From Paenibacillus oryzae (GTDB taxonomy: Bacteria; Bacillota; Bacilli; Paenibacillales; Paenibacillaceae), in the NCBI RefSeq assembly GCF_001675045.1, contig NZ_LYPA01000027.1, positions 29,378 through 93,377 of the forward strand: a stretch of 64,000 nucleotides of DNA. The letters are read 5' to 3'. Made by a program: the position numbers and the translations under genes. The notes below the pieces were generated by a model, which was not told the origin of the DNA, did not search any database, and saw nothing but the letters and a program-made list of their open reading frames with translations. Below are positions 20,653 to 29,839 of the stretch, in pieces. Positions within the stretch are counted from its first letter, which is position 1. Each line of letters opens with the position of its first letter.

Positions 20653-20714
20653 GTTCAAAAAGCCCGCTTTCCCGCTTCCTATATTTCCGATGCTAAAATC
20701 GACACTTTTTGAAC
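20653..20714. repeat. 62-bp inverted-repeat element between mrnC and rlmB
   Basis: Perfect 10-bp terminal arms GTTCAAAAAG and CTTTTTGAAC enclose a 42-bp centre. The form suggests a small interspersed element or a folded spacer; it fills almost all of the gap between mrnC and rlmB. Confidence 0.6.
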
Positions 20715-20721
20715 TCGTGCA

Positions 20722-21144
20722 TTAATTGCGTTCTCTGATAGCCGCGTTTAACAGCTCGCCGATTCTCTCCAGCTTGCCCTGATAATACAAATAACCAATC
20801 AAACATTCCAGCGCGGTCGCTTGCCTGTAGTCGGCAACATCGGCATTTTTGGGCGGAGCGCCGGATTTGGAATTACGCCCCCTCCGAACCACATCCGCCT
20901 CTTCCTCGGTCAGCATCGGCTGAAGACGTTCAAGCAATCTCCGCTGCGCCTTGGCCGACACCATGCCGGTTGCCTCGCGGTGCAGGTGATGCGGCTTCTG
21001 ATTGGGCAGTGAAATCAGATATTGCCTGACAACCAGCTCAAAAACGACATCCCCCATATACGCTAGCACAACCGGATTCATCTGTGAGGCTTCCTTATGG
21101 GGAAGATGGAACGCAAGCGGGTTTACATTCTCGCGATCCGTCAT
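20722..21144 (-). CDS. mrnC: Mini-ribonuclease 3 (MrnC)
   Basis: A 140-residue RNase III-like nuclease without a dsRNA-binding domain, which matures 23S rRNA in Bacillus. The signature LAYMGDVVFELVVRQYL and the second acidic helix ATALECLIGYLYY are intact. Its ATG overlaps the cysS stop by 4 bases, so translation is coupled. Confidence 0.93.
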   Translation of the reverse strand: MTDRENVNPLAFHLPHKEASQMNPVVLAYMGDVVFELVVRQYLISLPNQKPHHLHREATGMVSAKAQRRLLERLQPMLTEEEADVVRRGRNSKSGAPPKNADVADYRQATALECLIGYLYYQGKLERIGELLNAAIRERN

Positions 21145-22553
21145 TTGCGCCGCCAGCGGATGCCTTGCGGCGTATCCTCAATGACGATATTCAGCTCATT
21201 CAGCCTGTCGCGAATTTCATCGGCGCGAGCCCAATTTTTGTTCTTGCGCGCTTCCGTGCGCTCCGCAATCAAGCCCTCAACTTCCTCATCCAGCGAGTCG
21301 CCGCCTTGATTCAGCGGAAGAAGCCCCAGCACATTATTCATTCTGTCGATTTCCGCCAGCAGCAGCTTAAAGCCTTCGATGCCCGCTTCGACATGATTCA
21401 TGTAGTGATTGCTCTCCGTCACCAGCTCGAACAAAGCGGTAATGGCGTCTGGCGTATTGAAATCATCGTTCATTTTGGCCTCGAACTGCTCGCGGATCGC
21501 CTTTGTTCTAGTCTGCAGCGCCTGCAAAGCGGCATCTGCGCCCGCTCCTTCTCCCGCCGTCTCCAGCCTGTGGCGCAGGTTGGCATGGCAGTTGGCAATG
21601 CGCTCTACGCTGTTTTCAGCCTGCTGGATGGCATCGTCGCTGAAATTATGCGGGCTGCGGTAATGAGTGGACAGCATAAAGTAACGGATAGCCTGCGGCT
21701 TGATTGTTTTCACTAGCTCTTTTACACTAATTCCGTTGCCCAGCGATTTCGACATTTTCTGATTATCGATGTTGATATACCCGTTGTGCAGCCAATAGTT
21801 GGACAGCGGCTTGCCGGTCAGCGATTCCGATTGCGCAATTTCGCATTCATGATGCGGGAATTGCAGATCATGCCCTCCGCCGTGAATATCCATCGTGTCG
21901 CCCAGGTAACGGCGAGCCATCGCCGAGCATTCGATATGCCAGCCGGGACGGCCGGGTCCCCATGGGCTTTCCCAATTGATTTCGCCTGGCTTTGCGCCTT
22001 TCCACAGGACAAAATCAGCCTGATTTTCCTTGCGGTCGCCCACCTCGATACGAATACCGAATTGCAGCTCGTCGAGATTTTGATGTGAAAGCTTGCCGTA
22101 TTCCGGGAAGGAGGAGGTCCGGAAGTACACATCCCCTTCGCTTTCATAAGCCTGCCCTTTTTCCACAAGCTCCCCGATAAAATTGACGATATCCTCAATA
22201 TGCTCCGTCACCCGCGGATTGAGGCTGGCCTTATGAACGCCCAACGCCTCGATGTCCGCATTAAACGCCGCAATAAATTGCTCCGCCACCTCAGGCACAG
22301 TTGTGCCAAGCTCCTCCGCCTTGCGAATCAGCTTATCATCTACATCCGTAAAATTGGTCACGTACGTAACCTCGTAGCCCATATCCTCCAAATAACGGCG
22401 TACCACATCAAAAAAGATAACCGGACGCGCATTACCGATATGGATATAATCATAAACCGTAGGGCCGCATACATACATTTTGACCTTGCCGGGCTCTTGA
22501 GACTCAAAAGGCACTTTGGCGCGGCTAAGCGTGTTGTAGATGGATATACTCAT
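21141..22553 (-). CDS. cysS: Cysteinyl-tRNA synthetase
   Basis: A 470-residue class I synthetase. The HIGH-type motif is HIGNARP, with the zinc site built from [20 protein letters not shown] and FPHHECE. The KMSKS loop reads KMSKSLGN. It follows cysE by 5 bases and lies under the same T-box, as expected for a cysteine-responsive operon. Confidence 0.97.
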   Translation of the reverse strand: MSISIYNTLSRAKVPFESQEPGKVKMYVCGPTVYDYIHIGNARPVIFFDVVRRYLEDMGYEVTYVTNFTDVDDKLIRKAEELGTTVPEVAEQFIAAFNADIEALGVHKASLNPRVTEHIEDIVNFIGELVEKGQAYESEGDVYFRTSSFPEYGKLSHQNLDELQFGIRIEVGDRKENQADFVLWKGAKPGEINWESPWGPGRPGWHIECSAMARRYLGDTMDIHGGGHDLQFPHHECEIAQSESLTGKPLSNYWLHNGYINIDNQKMSKSLGNGISVKELVKTIKPQAIRYFMLSTHYRSPHNFSDDAIQQAENSVERIANCHANLRHRLETAGEGAGADAALQALQTRTKAIREQFEAKMNDDFNTPDAITALFELVTESNHYMNHVEAGIEGFKLLLAEIDRMNNVLGLLPLNQGGDSLDEEVEGLIAERTEARKNKNWARADEIRDRLNELNIVIEDTPQGIRWRRK

Positions 22554-22558
22554 ATTTA

Positions 22559-23212
22559 TTATTCTCCTTTATGACCAGGGCCGCGCAGGTCTTCCACCTG
22601 CGTCCTCAGCCCGTCGATTTCCTTCTGCATCGCGCGGAACATTTCAATAACGGGATCCGGAAGCCGGGTGTGGTCCAGCCTGTCTCCGACGCGTTCTCCA
22701 TTGCGCCTCACGACGCGGCCGGGATTGCCGACCACGGTGCAGTTGTCGGGCACCTCGCGCAGCACAACGGAGTTGGAGCCTATATTGCAATTGTCTCCCA
22801 CACGGAAAGAGCCTAAAACCTTGGCCCCTGAACCAACCACCACATTATTGCCGATGGTGGGATGGCGTTTGCCCTTTTCCTTGCCCGTGCCGCCAAGCGT
22901 AACGCCTTGATAAATGACGACATCGTCTCCGATTTCACAGGTTTCCCCGATAACGACGCCCATGCCATGGTCGATAAACAGCCGGTTCCCGATAACGGCG
23001 CCAGGGTGAATTTCGATTCCGGTCATGAAACGGCTGAATTGGGACACAAAGCGGGCCAGCGAAAACCACTTCCTTTTGTAAAAAGCGTGCGCGACCCGTT
23101 GCGCCCAGATCGCATGCAGCCCGGAATAAGTAAACACAACCTCAAACGTGCTTCTGGCGGCCGGATCATTGTCAAATACGGCTTTAATATCCGATCGAAG
23201 CTTTGACAGCAC
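22559..23212 (-). CDS. cysE: Serine O-acetyltransferase
   Basis: A 217-residue enzyme making O-acetylserine, the first committed step of cysteine synthesis. Left-handed beta-helix hexapeptide repeats run through IEIHPGAVIG, IDHGMGVVIGETCEIGDDV and TIGNNVVVGSGAKVLG. The start is a GTG with GGGGGAG upstream. A longer in-frame frame extends into the T-box terminator and is not used. It is the first gene behind the T-box. Confidence 0.95.
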   Translation of the reverse strand: MLSKLRSDIKAVFDNDPAARSTFEVVFTYSGLHAIWAQRVAHAFYKRKWFSLARFVSQFSRFMTGIEIHPGAVIGNRLFIDHGMGVVIGETCEIGDDVVIYQGVTLGGTGKEKGKRHPTIGNNVVVGSGAKVLGSFRVGDNCNIGSNSVVLREVPDNCTVVGNPGRVVRRNGERVGDRLDHTRLPDPVIEMFRAMQKEIDGLRTQVEDLRGPGHKGE

Positions 23213-23294
23213 AAGCTCTCCCCCTTTTTGCCTTCGGCGGCCGTTGTCTCTATCTAGGGCCGTGACCGCATGTATGGCGGCTTCTTCAAGCATC

Positions 23295-23660
23295 AAAAAA
23301 GCCCCCGCAGCACACAGGTGCTGCAGAGGCGTTTACAATCGCGGTTCCACTCTGCTTGAACACATGTCCGGCTAACGCCGAAACGGTTCATCTCATGTCC
23401 GTAACGCAGACCTGCGTTGCTGCCTACCCCGCGCTTGCAGCGCAGCATGGCGCCTTTAACAAGCAGCGGCTCGGAGCAAAGCTCCCAGGTGCATATTTCC
23501 GTCCAAGCGGATTAGACAACTTTCAGCCCCATGCATTCATCGCTGCTCCGCGAGCGCATTACGCTCCCGCTTCCGATTCCATGACGGTTGTCCTCTCTGG
23601 AAATCCAATACCAGAACGTACTTCTCCTGTTCATAGCCGATACATCTATTTTATTAATAG
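23295..23660 (-). promoter_or_regulatory. Cysteine T-box riboswitch of cysE-cysS
   Basis: On the minus strand the T-box core AGAGTGGAACCGCG lies at 23340-23353. It is followed by a GCCTCTGCAGCAC/GTGCTGCGGGGGC terminator and TTTTTT at 23295-23330. Stem I carries an AGTA bulge and, on its distal strand, GAATGCA, placing a TGC (Cys) specifier at 23533-23535. Uncharged tRNA-Cys should favour the antiterminator and switch on cysES. Position and specificity match the Bacillus cysES T-box. Confidence 0.93.
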
Positions 23661-23665
23661 ACTAT

Positions 23666-23693
23666 AGTATACCGAAAAGCGAAAAAAGTGCAA
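23666..23693 (-). promoter_or_regulatory. Sigma-A promoter of the cysES T-box leader
   Basis: TTGCAC (23688-23693), 16-base spacer, TATACT (23666-23671), positioned just before stem I of the T-box. Confidence 0.75.
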
Positions 23694-23787
23694 GGGCTTC
23701 TTGGGCCGGATGAATAAATGATGGCGGTCAAGTGATGGCGGTTCACCAGACGACAGAACGGCCTGGGTTTCTCCGCCCTGAGCTAAC

Positions 23788-23898
23788 CAACAACAATCTG
23801 ACGACCTGACAATCTGCTGGTCATCGACAACAATCCGTCAGTCTAAGATACTGGCAGCCATCAACAACAATCTGTCGTTCTGACGATCTAGCGGTCAT
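23788..23898. repeat. Three tandem copies of a 37-bp repeat
   Basis: Copies start at 23788, 23825 and 23862. Copies 1 and 3 both begin CAACAACAATCTG and end GGTCAT; copy 2 is more diverged. No ORF with a ribosome site uses this stretch. The third copy abuts the palindromic element. Confidence 0.75.
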
Positions 23899-24069
23899 TA
23901 ATGACCGTCAAAAGTGCAAATAGGCAACATCGGCGAAAATAACGGACATCGCCGTCCACTAGAACTCAAAAACCAGCAATTATTGGCCAAAAATGAGCTG
24001 TTACGGACGCAAATGTCCTTTAAAAGCTGTATTCCTAGCAAAAAGCAGTTCTAACGGTCACCAATGTCC
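23893..24069. repeat. Four-palindrome intergenic element, copy 1
   Basis: Four 14-bp dyads of the form GGWCANNNNTGWCC are centred at 23899.5, 23950.5, 24011.5 and 24062.5, giving spacing of 51, 61 and 51 bp. The first is perfect (GGTCATTAATGACC). A second locus at 63558-63734 has the same spacing and orientation. Noncoding. Confidence 0.75.
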
Positions 24070-24193
24070 ACAATGGATCGTGCCGTTCTCGAACGGCATG
24101 TAAGGACGTCAGACTGATTCAACAACAGAAACCACAGCGCTCTATACTAATTGAACGCCGGGGGCAAGGTCTGCACCTTACAGCGCTACTATG

Positions 24194-24448
24194 CTTTATC
24201 ACGCAATTCAGACCTCCTTGCCTTCCCTGCAACACCATGCTTCATCATGCATTACAGGTCCCGCCGCCTTTCCTGCATCGCTATTCTTCATCATGCATCA
24301 AAGGTCCCGCCACCTCACCTGCACCGGCATGCTTCATCATGCATTACAGGTCCCTCGCCTTTTCTGCATCGCTATTCTTCATCATGCATCACAGGTCCCG
24401 CCGCCTTTCCTGCACCGCTACATCACCCAATACAGGCATGCGCCTTCC
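24194..24448. repeat. 46-bp tandem repeat, about 5.5 copies, after gltX
   Basis: Units begin at about 24194 (degenerate), 24240, 24286, 24332 and 24377, with a partial copy from 24423. Each of the four best units starts CTTCATCATGCAT and continues with a GGTCCC and a CTGCA block. Odd and even units share differences, implying amplification of a 92-bp dimer. The array ends at the gltX stop codon. A period of 46 is not a multiple of three, which argues against coding. Confidence 0.8.
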
Positions 24449-25915
24449 CTACACACTTTGACCAAGCCTGCTCCGCAGACGGGAAAGCACCTTGTCGCGG
24501 CCAAGCAAAGCTACCGATTGATTCAGATCAGGGCCATGCGTTTGGCCTGTCAAAGCAGCGCGGATCGGCATAAAGAGCGCTTTGCCCTTGCAGCCCGTTT
24601 CCTTCTGAACCGCCTTGACGGCATCCTTGATGGCATCCGCGGTAAAATCAGCGCTGCCTTCCAGCTGACTCAGAAAAGCCCCCAGCACGACAGGAACCGT
24701 CTCCTCCGCCAAAACGGCAGCCGCTTCCTCTTCATCCTGCACGTCCTGACGGAAAAACAGGTCAGTCACCGCCACGATGTCAGATGCGCTCCGAAGCTTA
24801 TCCTGATGAAGCGCAACAAGCGCCGTCACCCACTCGCGGGTAGCTCCGTCTACCGTTTCGCCGATACGGCCCGCTTTTTGCAAATGCGGCAGGCACAAAT
24901 CAACGATTACGCTTGTTTCGGTTTTTTTGATGTATTCATTGTTCATCCAAGCCAGCTTTTGCGCGTCGAACAGGGCTGGGCTTTTGCTCAACCGATTGGC
25001 ATTAAACGCGGCAACAAGCTCCTCGCGGTTGAATATCTCCTGCTCGCCCTCCGGCGACCAGCCCAGCAGCGCAATAAAATTGAACAACGCTTCCGGCAAA
25101 TAGCCCAATTTGTCGTATTGCTCGATAAACTGGATGATGGATTCGTCGCGCTTGCTCAGCTTTTTGCGGCTTTCGCTAACGATCAGCGTCATATGGCCGA
25201 ATATGGGCGGCTCCCAGCCCAGCGCTTCATAGATCATGAGCTGGCGCGGCGTGTTGGAAATATGGTCCTCGCCCCGAAGCACATGGCTGATTTTCATCAA
25301 ATGATCATCCAGCGCTACGGCAAAGTTATACGTAGGGATGCCGTCCTTCTTCACAATAACAAAATCGCCCATCTCCGACGTATCAAAAGAAATTTCGCCT
25401 TTGACCATGTCGTTGAACGTGTAGGTGCGGTTTTGAGGCACGCGGAAACGAATGCTGGCTACGCGGCCTTCTTCCTGAAACGCCTTCTCCTGCTCCGGCG
25501 TCAAATCGCGATGCCTGCCGGAGTAGCGGGGCGTTTCGCCGCGTGCTTGCTGCTCCTCGCGTTCCTGCTCCAGCTCCTGCTCCGTGCAATAGCAGCGGTA
25601 AGCCAAACCTTGATCCAGCAGCTGCTGCCAATATTCCTTGTAAATATCCAGGCGTTCCGTTTGCCGGTAGGGGCCATAGCCGCCGCCAATATCCACGCTT
25701 TCATCCCAATCAATGCCCAGCCATTTCAAATAGGTCAGCTGACTTTCCTCGCCGCCGGCCACATTGCGCTTCACATCGGTGTCTTCAATGCGGATAATAA
25801 ACTTGCCGCCCTGGTTTCTTGCAAATAAATAATTGAATAAGGCCGTCCGGGCATTGCCGATATGCAGGTGTCCTGTTGGCGAAGGCGCATAACGCACGCG
25901 TACCTCTGATGTCAT
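24449..25915 (-). CDS. gltX: Glutamyl-tRNA synthetase
   Basis: A 488-residue class I synthetase. The HIGH motif is in [22 protein letters not shown] is intact, and the anticodon-binding helical domain fills the C-terminal third. In Bacillales lacking GlnRS this enzyme usually also charges tRNA-Gln, though this cannot be shown here. It follows ispF by 3 bases. Its stop codon abuts the 46-bp repeat array, so no ordinary terminator is visible. Confidence 0.96.
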   Translation of the reverse strand: MTSEVRVRYAPSPTGHLHIGNARTALFNYLFARNQGGKFIIRIEDTDVKRNVAGGEESQLTYLKWLGIDWDESVDIGGGYGPYRQTERLDIYKEYWQQLLDQGLAYRCYCTEQELEQEREEQQARGETPRYSGRHRDLTPEQEKAFQEEGRVASIRFRVPQNRTYTFNDMVKGEISFDTSEMGDFVIVKKDGIPTYNFAVALDDHLMKISHVLRGEDHISNTPRQLMIYEALGWEPPIFGHMTLIVSESRKKLSKRDESIIQFIEQYDKLGYLPEALFNFIALLGWSPEGEQEIFNREELVAAFNANRLSKSPALFDAQKLAWMNNEYIKKTETSVIVDLCLPHLQKAGRIGETVDGATREWVTALVALHQDKLRSASDIVAVTDLFFRQDVQDEEEAAAVLAEETVPVVLGAFLSQLEGSADFTADAIKDAVKAVQKETGCKGKALFMPIRAALTGQTHGPDLNQSVALLGRDKVLSRLRSRLGQSV

Positions 25916-25918
25916 GAA

Positions 25919-26407
25919 CTATCCCTCTCTTCCCTTGATCAAGCATACAACGGATTGTGCGGCAATCCCTTCGCCGCGTCCTGTAAAACCAAGCTGCTCG
26001 GTCGTTGTCGCTTTAACGTTTACCTGCGACAAATCCTCCGCTCCCAGCGCCCGCGCTATAACCTCCGTCATTTGCGGAATATAAGGCAGCATTTTGGGCT
26101 TTTGGGCAATAATAGTGGAGTCTATATTGCCAAGCTTATATCCTCTGCTCACGGCAAGCTCCCACACCCGCTCCAGCAGCTTGAGACTATCCGCATCCTT
26201 GAAGGCTTCATCCGTATCCGGAAAATGCTTGCCTATATCCCCAAGCCCCAGCGCTCCCAAAATAGCATCGCTAACGGCATGCAGCAGCACATCCGCATCA
26301 GAATGGCCAAGCAGCCCCTTCTCATATGGAATGGTCACGCCGCCAATGATGCAGGGACGCCCTTCAACCAATTGATGGACGTCAAAGCCTTGTCCTATCC
26401 GAATCAT
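25919..26407 (-). CDS. ispF: 2-C-methyl-D-erythritol 2,4-cyclodiphosphate synthase
   Basis: A 162-residue MEP-pathway enzyme. Zinc ligands sit in GFDVHQL and in [19 protein letters not shown], and the C-terminal [19 protein letters not shown] is typical. The start ATG at 26407 has GGGAGGAG upstream and overlaps the ispD 3' end by 26 bases, so the two are co-translated. Confidence 0.95.
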   Translation of the reverse strand: MIRIGQGFDVHQLVEGRPCIIGGVTIPYEKGLLGHSDADVLLHAVSDAILGALGLGDIGKHFPDTDEAFKDADSLKLLERVWELAVSRGYKLGNIDSTIIAQKPKMLPYIPQMTEVIARALGAEDLSQVNVKATTTEQLGFTGRGEGIAAQSVVCLIKGREG

Positions 26408-27119
26408 TCCGTTCTCCTCCCGTATCCGACGTCCGGCGCTGCGCAAGCAGAAATTCCGCGTAAGGCAAATCCTCCGGCGTCGTAATCTTTATATTGGTGT
26501 ATTCCCCTTCCGCAACAACAACCGGAGTCCCTGTGCGTTCTACCACCATTGCATCGTCCGTTCCCAAGAAGCCCTCTTGCTCCGCTTTTTCATGGGCGGA
26601 CAACAGCAAGCTGCGTCGAAAAGCCTGCGGCGTCTGGATGGCGCGAAGGGCCGAACGATCCGGCGTAGCCACTATGATGTCTGACGCATCGACCTGCTTG
26701 ATCGTATCCTTCACTGGCACCGCAAGCACGGCAGCGCCCGTCGCCCTGGCAGCATCCGCGCAAGCTGACACAGCCTGCTCCGTCACAAGCGGACGAACGC
26801 CGTCGTGAACCATCACCCATTCGCAGGAGAGCGTCCGCAGTCCGCATAATACGGATTGCTGGCGCTCCGCTCCGCCGGCAAGCACCGCTGCAACCTTTGT
26901 CAAGCCGTAACACCCGGCCCATTCCAGACAGCGTTCTACATCGGCGCTGCCCACAACAAGCGCAATCTCGCCAATAAGGTCCATGCGCTGGAATACCTCC
27001 AGCGTATGGACCAGAATCGGTTTGCCGTCAAGCAGCAAATATTGCTTACTTTCCTCTGTTCCCATCCGCGAACCGCGACCGGCCGCAACGATGACAACAC
27101 CCCATTTATCAATGGCCAT
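26382..27119 (-). CDS. ispD: 2-C-methyl-D-erythritol 4-phosphate cytidylyltransferase
   Basis: A 245-residue nucleotidyltransferase that makes CDP-ME in isoprenoid synthesis. The CTP-binding start [13 protein letters not shown] with [13 protein letters not shown], then [10 protein letters not shown] and [12 protein letters not shown], match IspD. It lies between yacL and ispF, the usual Bacillales order. Confidence 0.95.
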   Translation of the reverse strand: MAIDKWGVVIVAAGRGSRMGTEESKQYLLLDGKPILVHTLEVFQRMDLIGEIALVVGSADVERCLEWAGCYGLTKVAAVLAGGAERQQSVLCGLRTLSCEWVMVHDGVRPLVTEQAVSACADAARATGAAVLAVPVKDTIKQVDASDIIVATPDRSALRAIQTPQAFRRSLLLSAHEKAEQEGFLGTDDAMVVERTGTPVVVAEGEYTNIKITTPEDLPYAEFLLAQRRTSDTGGERNDSDRTRL

Positions 27120-27166
27120 TCATTCTACCTGCCTTAAGCTCAAGGAATTAGTACTATCATACCTTG

Positions 27167-28261
27167 TTACAGCGCTTTTTCCAACAGCTTTGGCTTGGCA
27201 AAAATCATTCGTCCCGCACTTGTCTGCAAAACGCTTGTCACCAGCACCTCCATCGTGGTGCCGATATAATCGCGTCCGCCCTCAACAACAATCATCGTTC
27301 CGTCATCCAGATAAGCGACGCCTTGTCCATGCTCCTTGCCGTCCTTGATCACCTGGACTACAATTTCTTCTCCAGGCAGCACGACCGGCTTGACCGCGTT
27401 GGCCAAATCGTTAATATTCAGCACCGAGACGCCCTGCAGCTCGCAAACCTTGTTCAGGTTGAAATCGTTGGTAACCACCTTGCCGCGCAGCGCCTTCGCC
27501 AGCTTGACCAGCTTGCTGTCAACCTCGCCAATTTCCTCGAAGTCGCCTTCATAGATCAACACCCTGACGTCAAGCTCCTTCTGGATTTTATTGAGAATAT
27601 CCAGGCCTCTGCGGCCACGGTTGCGCTTGAGCAAATCCGACGAATCCGCAATATGCTGCAGCTCCTCCAGCACAAACTCCGGGATAACCAATGTTCCTTC
27701 GATAAATCCGGTTTTACAAATGTCCGCAATTCGTCCGTCGATGATCACGCTGGTATCCAAAATTTTATGCTCCTCGTACCGGGGATTTTCTTCCGGCTGC
27801 GGCGCAATGGGCTTTTCCATCAAGGCGGCAAAGCCGGTTGCAATTTCGTCCTGCTTCGCAAGCGCGATGCGAAGTCCTCCGTACCCAAGCCCTAATGCCA
27901 GCAATGCCGGCAGCAGACGGCCAATCCCTTGCAAATCGGCAACTGCAGGATGGAGCAGCACAGATAGCAGCAATCCGGCTCCAAGCCCGCAAATGCCGAC
28001 CATCAGCTGCCTAAGCGGCAATCCCGCCATCAGCTCCACGCCTTTTCCAAAAAGCCTAGACGCAGGCGCCGTCAGAAACGAAGCCGCGATCCCGCCGATC
28101 AATGCACCAACTGCAACATTCATGTAATAAGTTCCGGACTGCTCCAGCATGCCGTATGACGGCCCCGACCACGCCGCAGTACTGTCCATCCACCCGTATA
28201 CCTCTGCGCCGGCCATACCGCCGATCACAAGACCAATCAATTGAATGACTACTCTAACCAT
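27167..28261 (-). CDS. yacL: PIN/TRAM-domain membrane protein YacL
   Basis: A 364-residue protein with four predicted membrane helices in the first ~140 residues. A PIN nuclease domain follows ([16 protein letters not shown], with further acidic residues around VTNDFNLNK), then a C-terminal TRAM-like RNA-binding domain ([23 protein letters not shown]). The RNA target is unknown. The ATG has a GGAGGTG site. A perfect 17-bp dyad lies 26 bases upstream and could act as an operator. Confidence 0.88.
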   Translation of the reverse strand: MVRVVIQLIGLVIGGMAGAEVYGWMDSTAAWSGPSYGMLEQSGTYYMNVAVGALIGGIAASFLTAPASRLFGKGVELMAGLPLRQLMVGICGLGAGLLLSVLLHPAVADLQGIGRLLPALLALGLGYGGLRIALAKQDEIATGFAALMEKPIAPQPEENPRYEEHKILDTSVIIDGRIADICKTGFIEGTLVIPEFVLEELQHIADSSDLLKRNRGRRGLDILNKIQKELDVRVLIYEGDFEEIGEVDSKLVKLAKALRGKVVTNDFNLNKVCELQGVSVLNINDLANAVKPVVLPGEEIVVQVIKDGKEHGQGVAYLDDGTMIVVEGGRDYIGTTMEVLVTSVLQTSAGRMIFAKPKLLEKAL

Positions 28262-28286
28262 TACGGTTCACCTCCATTACAATTAT

Positions 28287-28303
28287 GTTCCAAACTTTGG
28301 AAC
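28287..28303. promoter_or_regulatory. Perfect 17-bp dyad upstream of yacL
   Basis: GTTCCAAACTTTGGAAC has 8-bp arms around one central base. It lies between yacL and the divergent gene at 28486. No downstream T-run exists on either strand, so an operator is the best guess; the regulator is unknown. A further GGAAC occurs near 28361. Confidence 0.5.
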
Positions 28304-28485
28304 TCTAATCGGTGAGAGAGTGAAAATTTGCAAAAAGGATATAACCTCTGCCGAAATTTTTGGAACTGACACAAACCTTAAAAAGAATCCCGAAGTAAAC
28401 CTGCGGCTAACGGCATGTGGAAATAACGCCAGAGGAAGATTATAATAAGTAAAAGATAACTTCTTCGCGAAGGCGGGTGATTGAA

Positions 28486-28890
28486 GTGGAATCTACAAAT
28501 ACTCCTACTCTGGAGCAGTTCCAGCAGCAAGTATCGGAGCTTCTCCTCAGACATCGCAGCTTGCTGGACGTCATGTCCAAGTTCGGACAATCCGGCGCAT
28601 CCGTAAACCGTGCCGTAACCAAAGCCGTGACGGATTGCGGATGTATTGAGCTGAATGCAAGAAAACAGCACTATTCGGACAAGCCGGATTTAGAAACCGC
28701 AAAAGAAACGCTGCAAAGCCATCTGTCGGGCTCCCTATGCGAGCATTGCAACGAGGCATTGAAAACGGAGCTTGGCCGCAATTTGTTCTATATGACGGCT
28801 CTATGCAATCTGCTGCAAATCAATTTAAATGAGGTTGTTGCCGAGGAGCACAACAAGTGCTCTACGCTTGGCCTGTTCAACTTGACCTGA
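28486..28890 (+). CDS. Conserved small cysteine-motif protein, function unknown
   Basis: A 134-residue, mostly helical protein on the opposite strand to its neighbours. I take the GTG at 28486, which has AAGGCGG nine bases upstream; a GTG at 28477 directly abuts that site. Cys51/Cys53 (DCGCIE) and Cys85/Cys88 (LCEHC) suggest a metal or redox site. The C-terminal helix NLFYMTALCNLLQINLNEVV loosely recalls MazG-like helices. I believe a family like this is common in Bacillales next to yacL but cannot name it securely. A TATAAT lies at 28441 and terminators follow. Confidence 0.75.
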   Translation: MESTNTPTLEQFQQQVSELLLRHRSLLDVMSKFGQSGASVNRAVTKAVTDCGCIELNARKQHYSDKPDLETAKETLQSHLSGSLCEHCNEALKTELGRNLFYMTALCNLLQINLNEVVAEEHNKCSTLGLFNLT

Positions 28891-28944
28891 GTAAACGAGA
28901 ATTGGAACCAAAACGGAATTGAAACAAAAAGCGAAACTGAAACC

Positions 28945-28990
28945 AAAAAAAGACTGCCTGGTCTGCGGAAATCCCGCAGACCAGGCAGTC
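28945..28990 (-). terminator. Second, strong terminator downstream of pssA
   Basis: A 17-bp near-perfect stem beginning GACTGCCTGGTCTGCGG, with a short loop, is followed on the minus strand by seven T. It prevents the pssA transcript from entering the convergent gene. Confidence 0.85.
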
Positions 28991-28996
28991 CAACAG

Positions 28997-29022
28997 AAAA
29001 ACCGGCCATCAGGCCGGTTTTT
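28997..29022. terminator. Bidirectional terminator overlapping the pssA stop
   Basis: AAAAACCGGCC-ATC-AGGCCGGTTTTT is symmetric, so it can end both the 28486-28890 gene (plus) and pssA (minus). It overlaps the last pssA codons. Confidence 0.8.
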
Positions 29023-29752
29023 CGTTATTGACCTTCTCTTCCGCTTCCTTCTCTAAAGCACGGCGCTTGCGCGACTTGGGAAGACGGCGGTCAACGTTTT
29101 TTTTTAAGCCGTAAAGCGCGTAAAGCAGCAACGGAACAAACAAAATTTTGGACAGCTGATTTTCGAACAGGAGCCCCAGCACAACGGATACCACTACAAT
29201 GATGGGAACAACCCATACTGCGCTGCGGGGAATGCCCACCTTCTTGAAGTTGGGATATCGGATCGTACTGACCATAAGGAATGAAAGCAGCAGCATGCTG
29301 CCAAGCAGCACGGACAATGGAATATCGTCTTTAAACAGAGCAAGCGTAGCCAATACGCCGCCGGCCGCAGGAATCGGCAAACCAATAAAATAACCGGGAG
29401 AGCTGGCAACAACATTAAACCTGGCCAGCCTAAGCGCTCCGCAAATCGGAAAAATAGCCGTTGTTGTCCATGCAAGAGCATGATTCAAATCTTGAAAAGC
29501 AACGACGTACATAATAAAAGCCGGCGCCACACCAAAGGAAATGACGTCAGATAAGGAATCTAATTCTTTGCCAAACTCGCTTTGCGCGTTTAGCGCTCGC
29601 GCCACACGTCCGTCAACCCCGTCCAGCAGCATTGCAACCAGAACCATCATAGCCGCCATTCCAGGATTATCATTAAAAACCAGAATAATGGCAATAACAC
29701 CCAAAAACAAATTGCCAACCGTGAGAAGGCTCGGTATCGATTTTGCAATCAT
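29009..29752 (-). CDS. pssA: CDP-diacylglycerol-serine O-phosphatidyltransferase
   Basis: A 247-residue integral membrane enzyme making phosphatidylserine. The CDP-alcohol phosphotransferase signature, with conserved aspartates from Asp44 to Asp71 (DGVDGRVAR ... DSLSD), is complete. Six or more hydrophobic helices and a basic C-terminal tail follow. The start MIAKSIPSLL has AGAGGTGG upstream; a longer frame to 29824 lacks support. It lies 87 bases after disA. Confidence 0.9.
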   Translation of the reverse strand: MIAKSIPSLLTVGNLFLGVIAIILVFNDNPGMAAMMVLVAMLLDGVDGRVARALNAQSEFGKELDSLSDVISFGVAPAFIMYVVAFQDLNHALAWTTTAIFPICGALRLARFNVVASSPGYFIGLPIPAAGGVLATLALFKDDIPLSVLLGSMLLLSFLMVSTIRYPNFKKVGIPRSAVWVVPIIVVVSVVLGLLFENQLSKILFVPLLLYALYGLKKNVDRRLPKSRKRRALEKEAEEKVNNEKPA

Positions 29753-29839
29753 CTGTTCCACCTCTTCTCTACTATGCCCAAACCGTGCCTTAACCGCACC
29801 GCCTAAAGTTTGACACACATTCAATCCATTGTAGGAGAT

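Noticed and set aside
23788..24448. CRISPR array in the gltX-cysE spacer
   Set aside because: Repeats are direct head-to-tail with no unique spacers of constant length, units differ from each other, and no cas gene is nearby.
24191..25828. 545-codon plus-strand frame over the 46-bp repeats and opposite gltX
   Set aside because: Most of it is antisense to gltX, and the repeat part changes frame with each 46-bp unit, so it cannot be a repeat protein.
28997..29022. Hairpin at the pssA end as an operator
   Set aside because: It overlaps the stop codon and has symmetric T-runs, so a bidirectional terminator explains it better.
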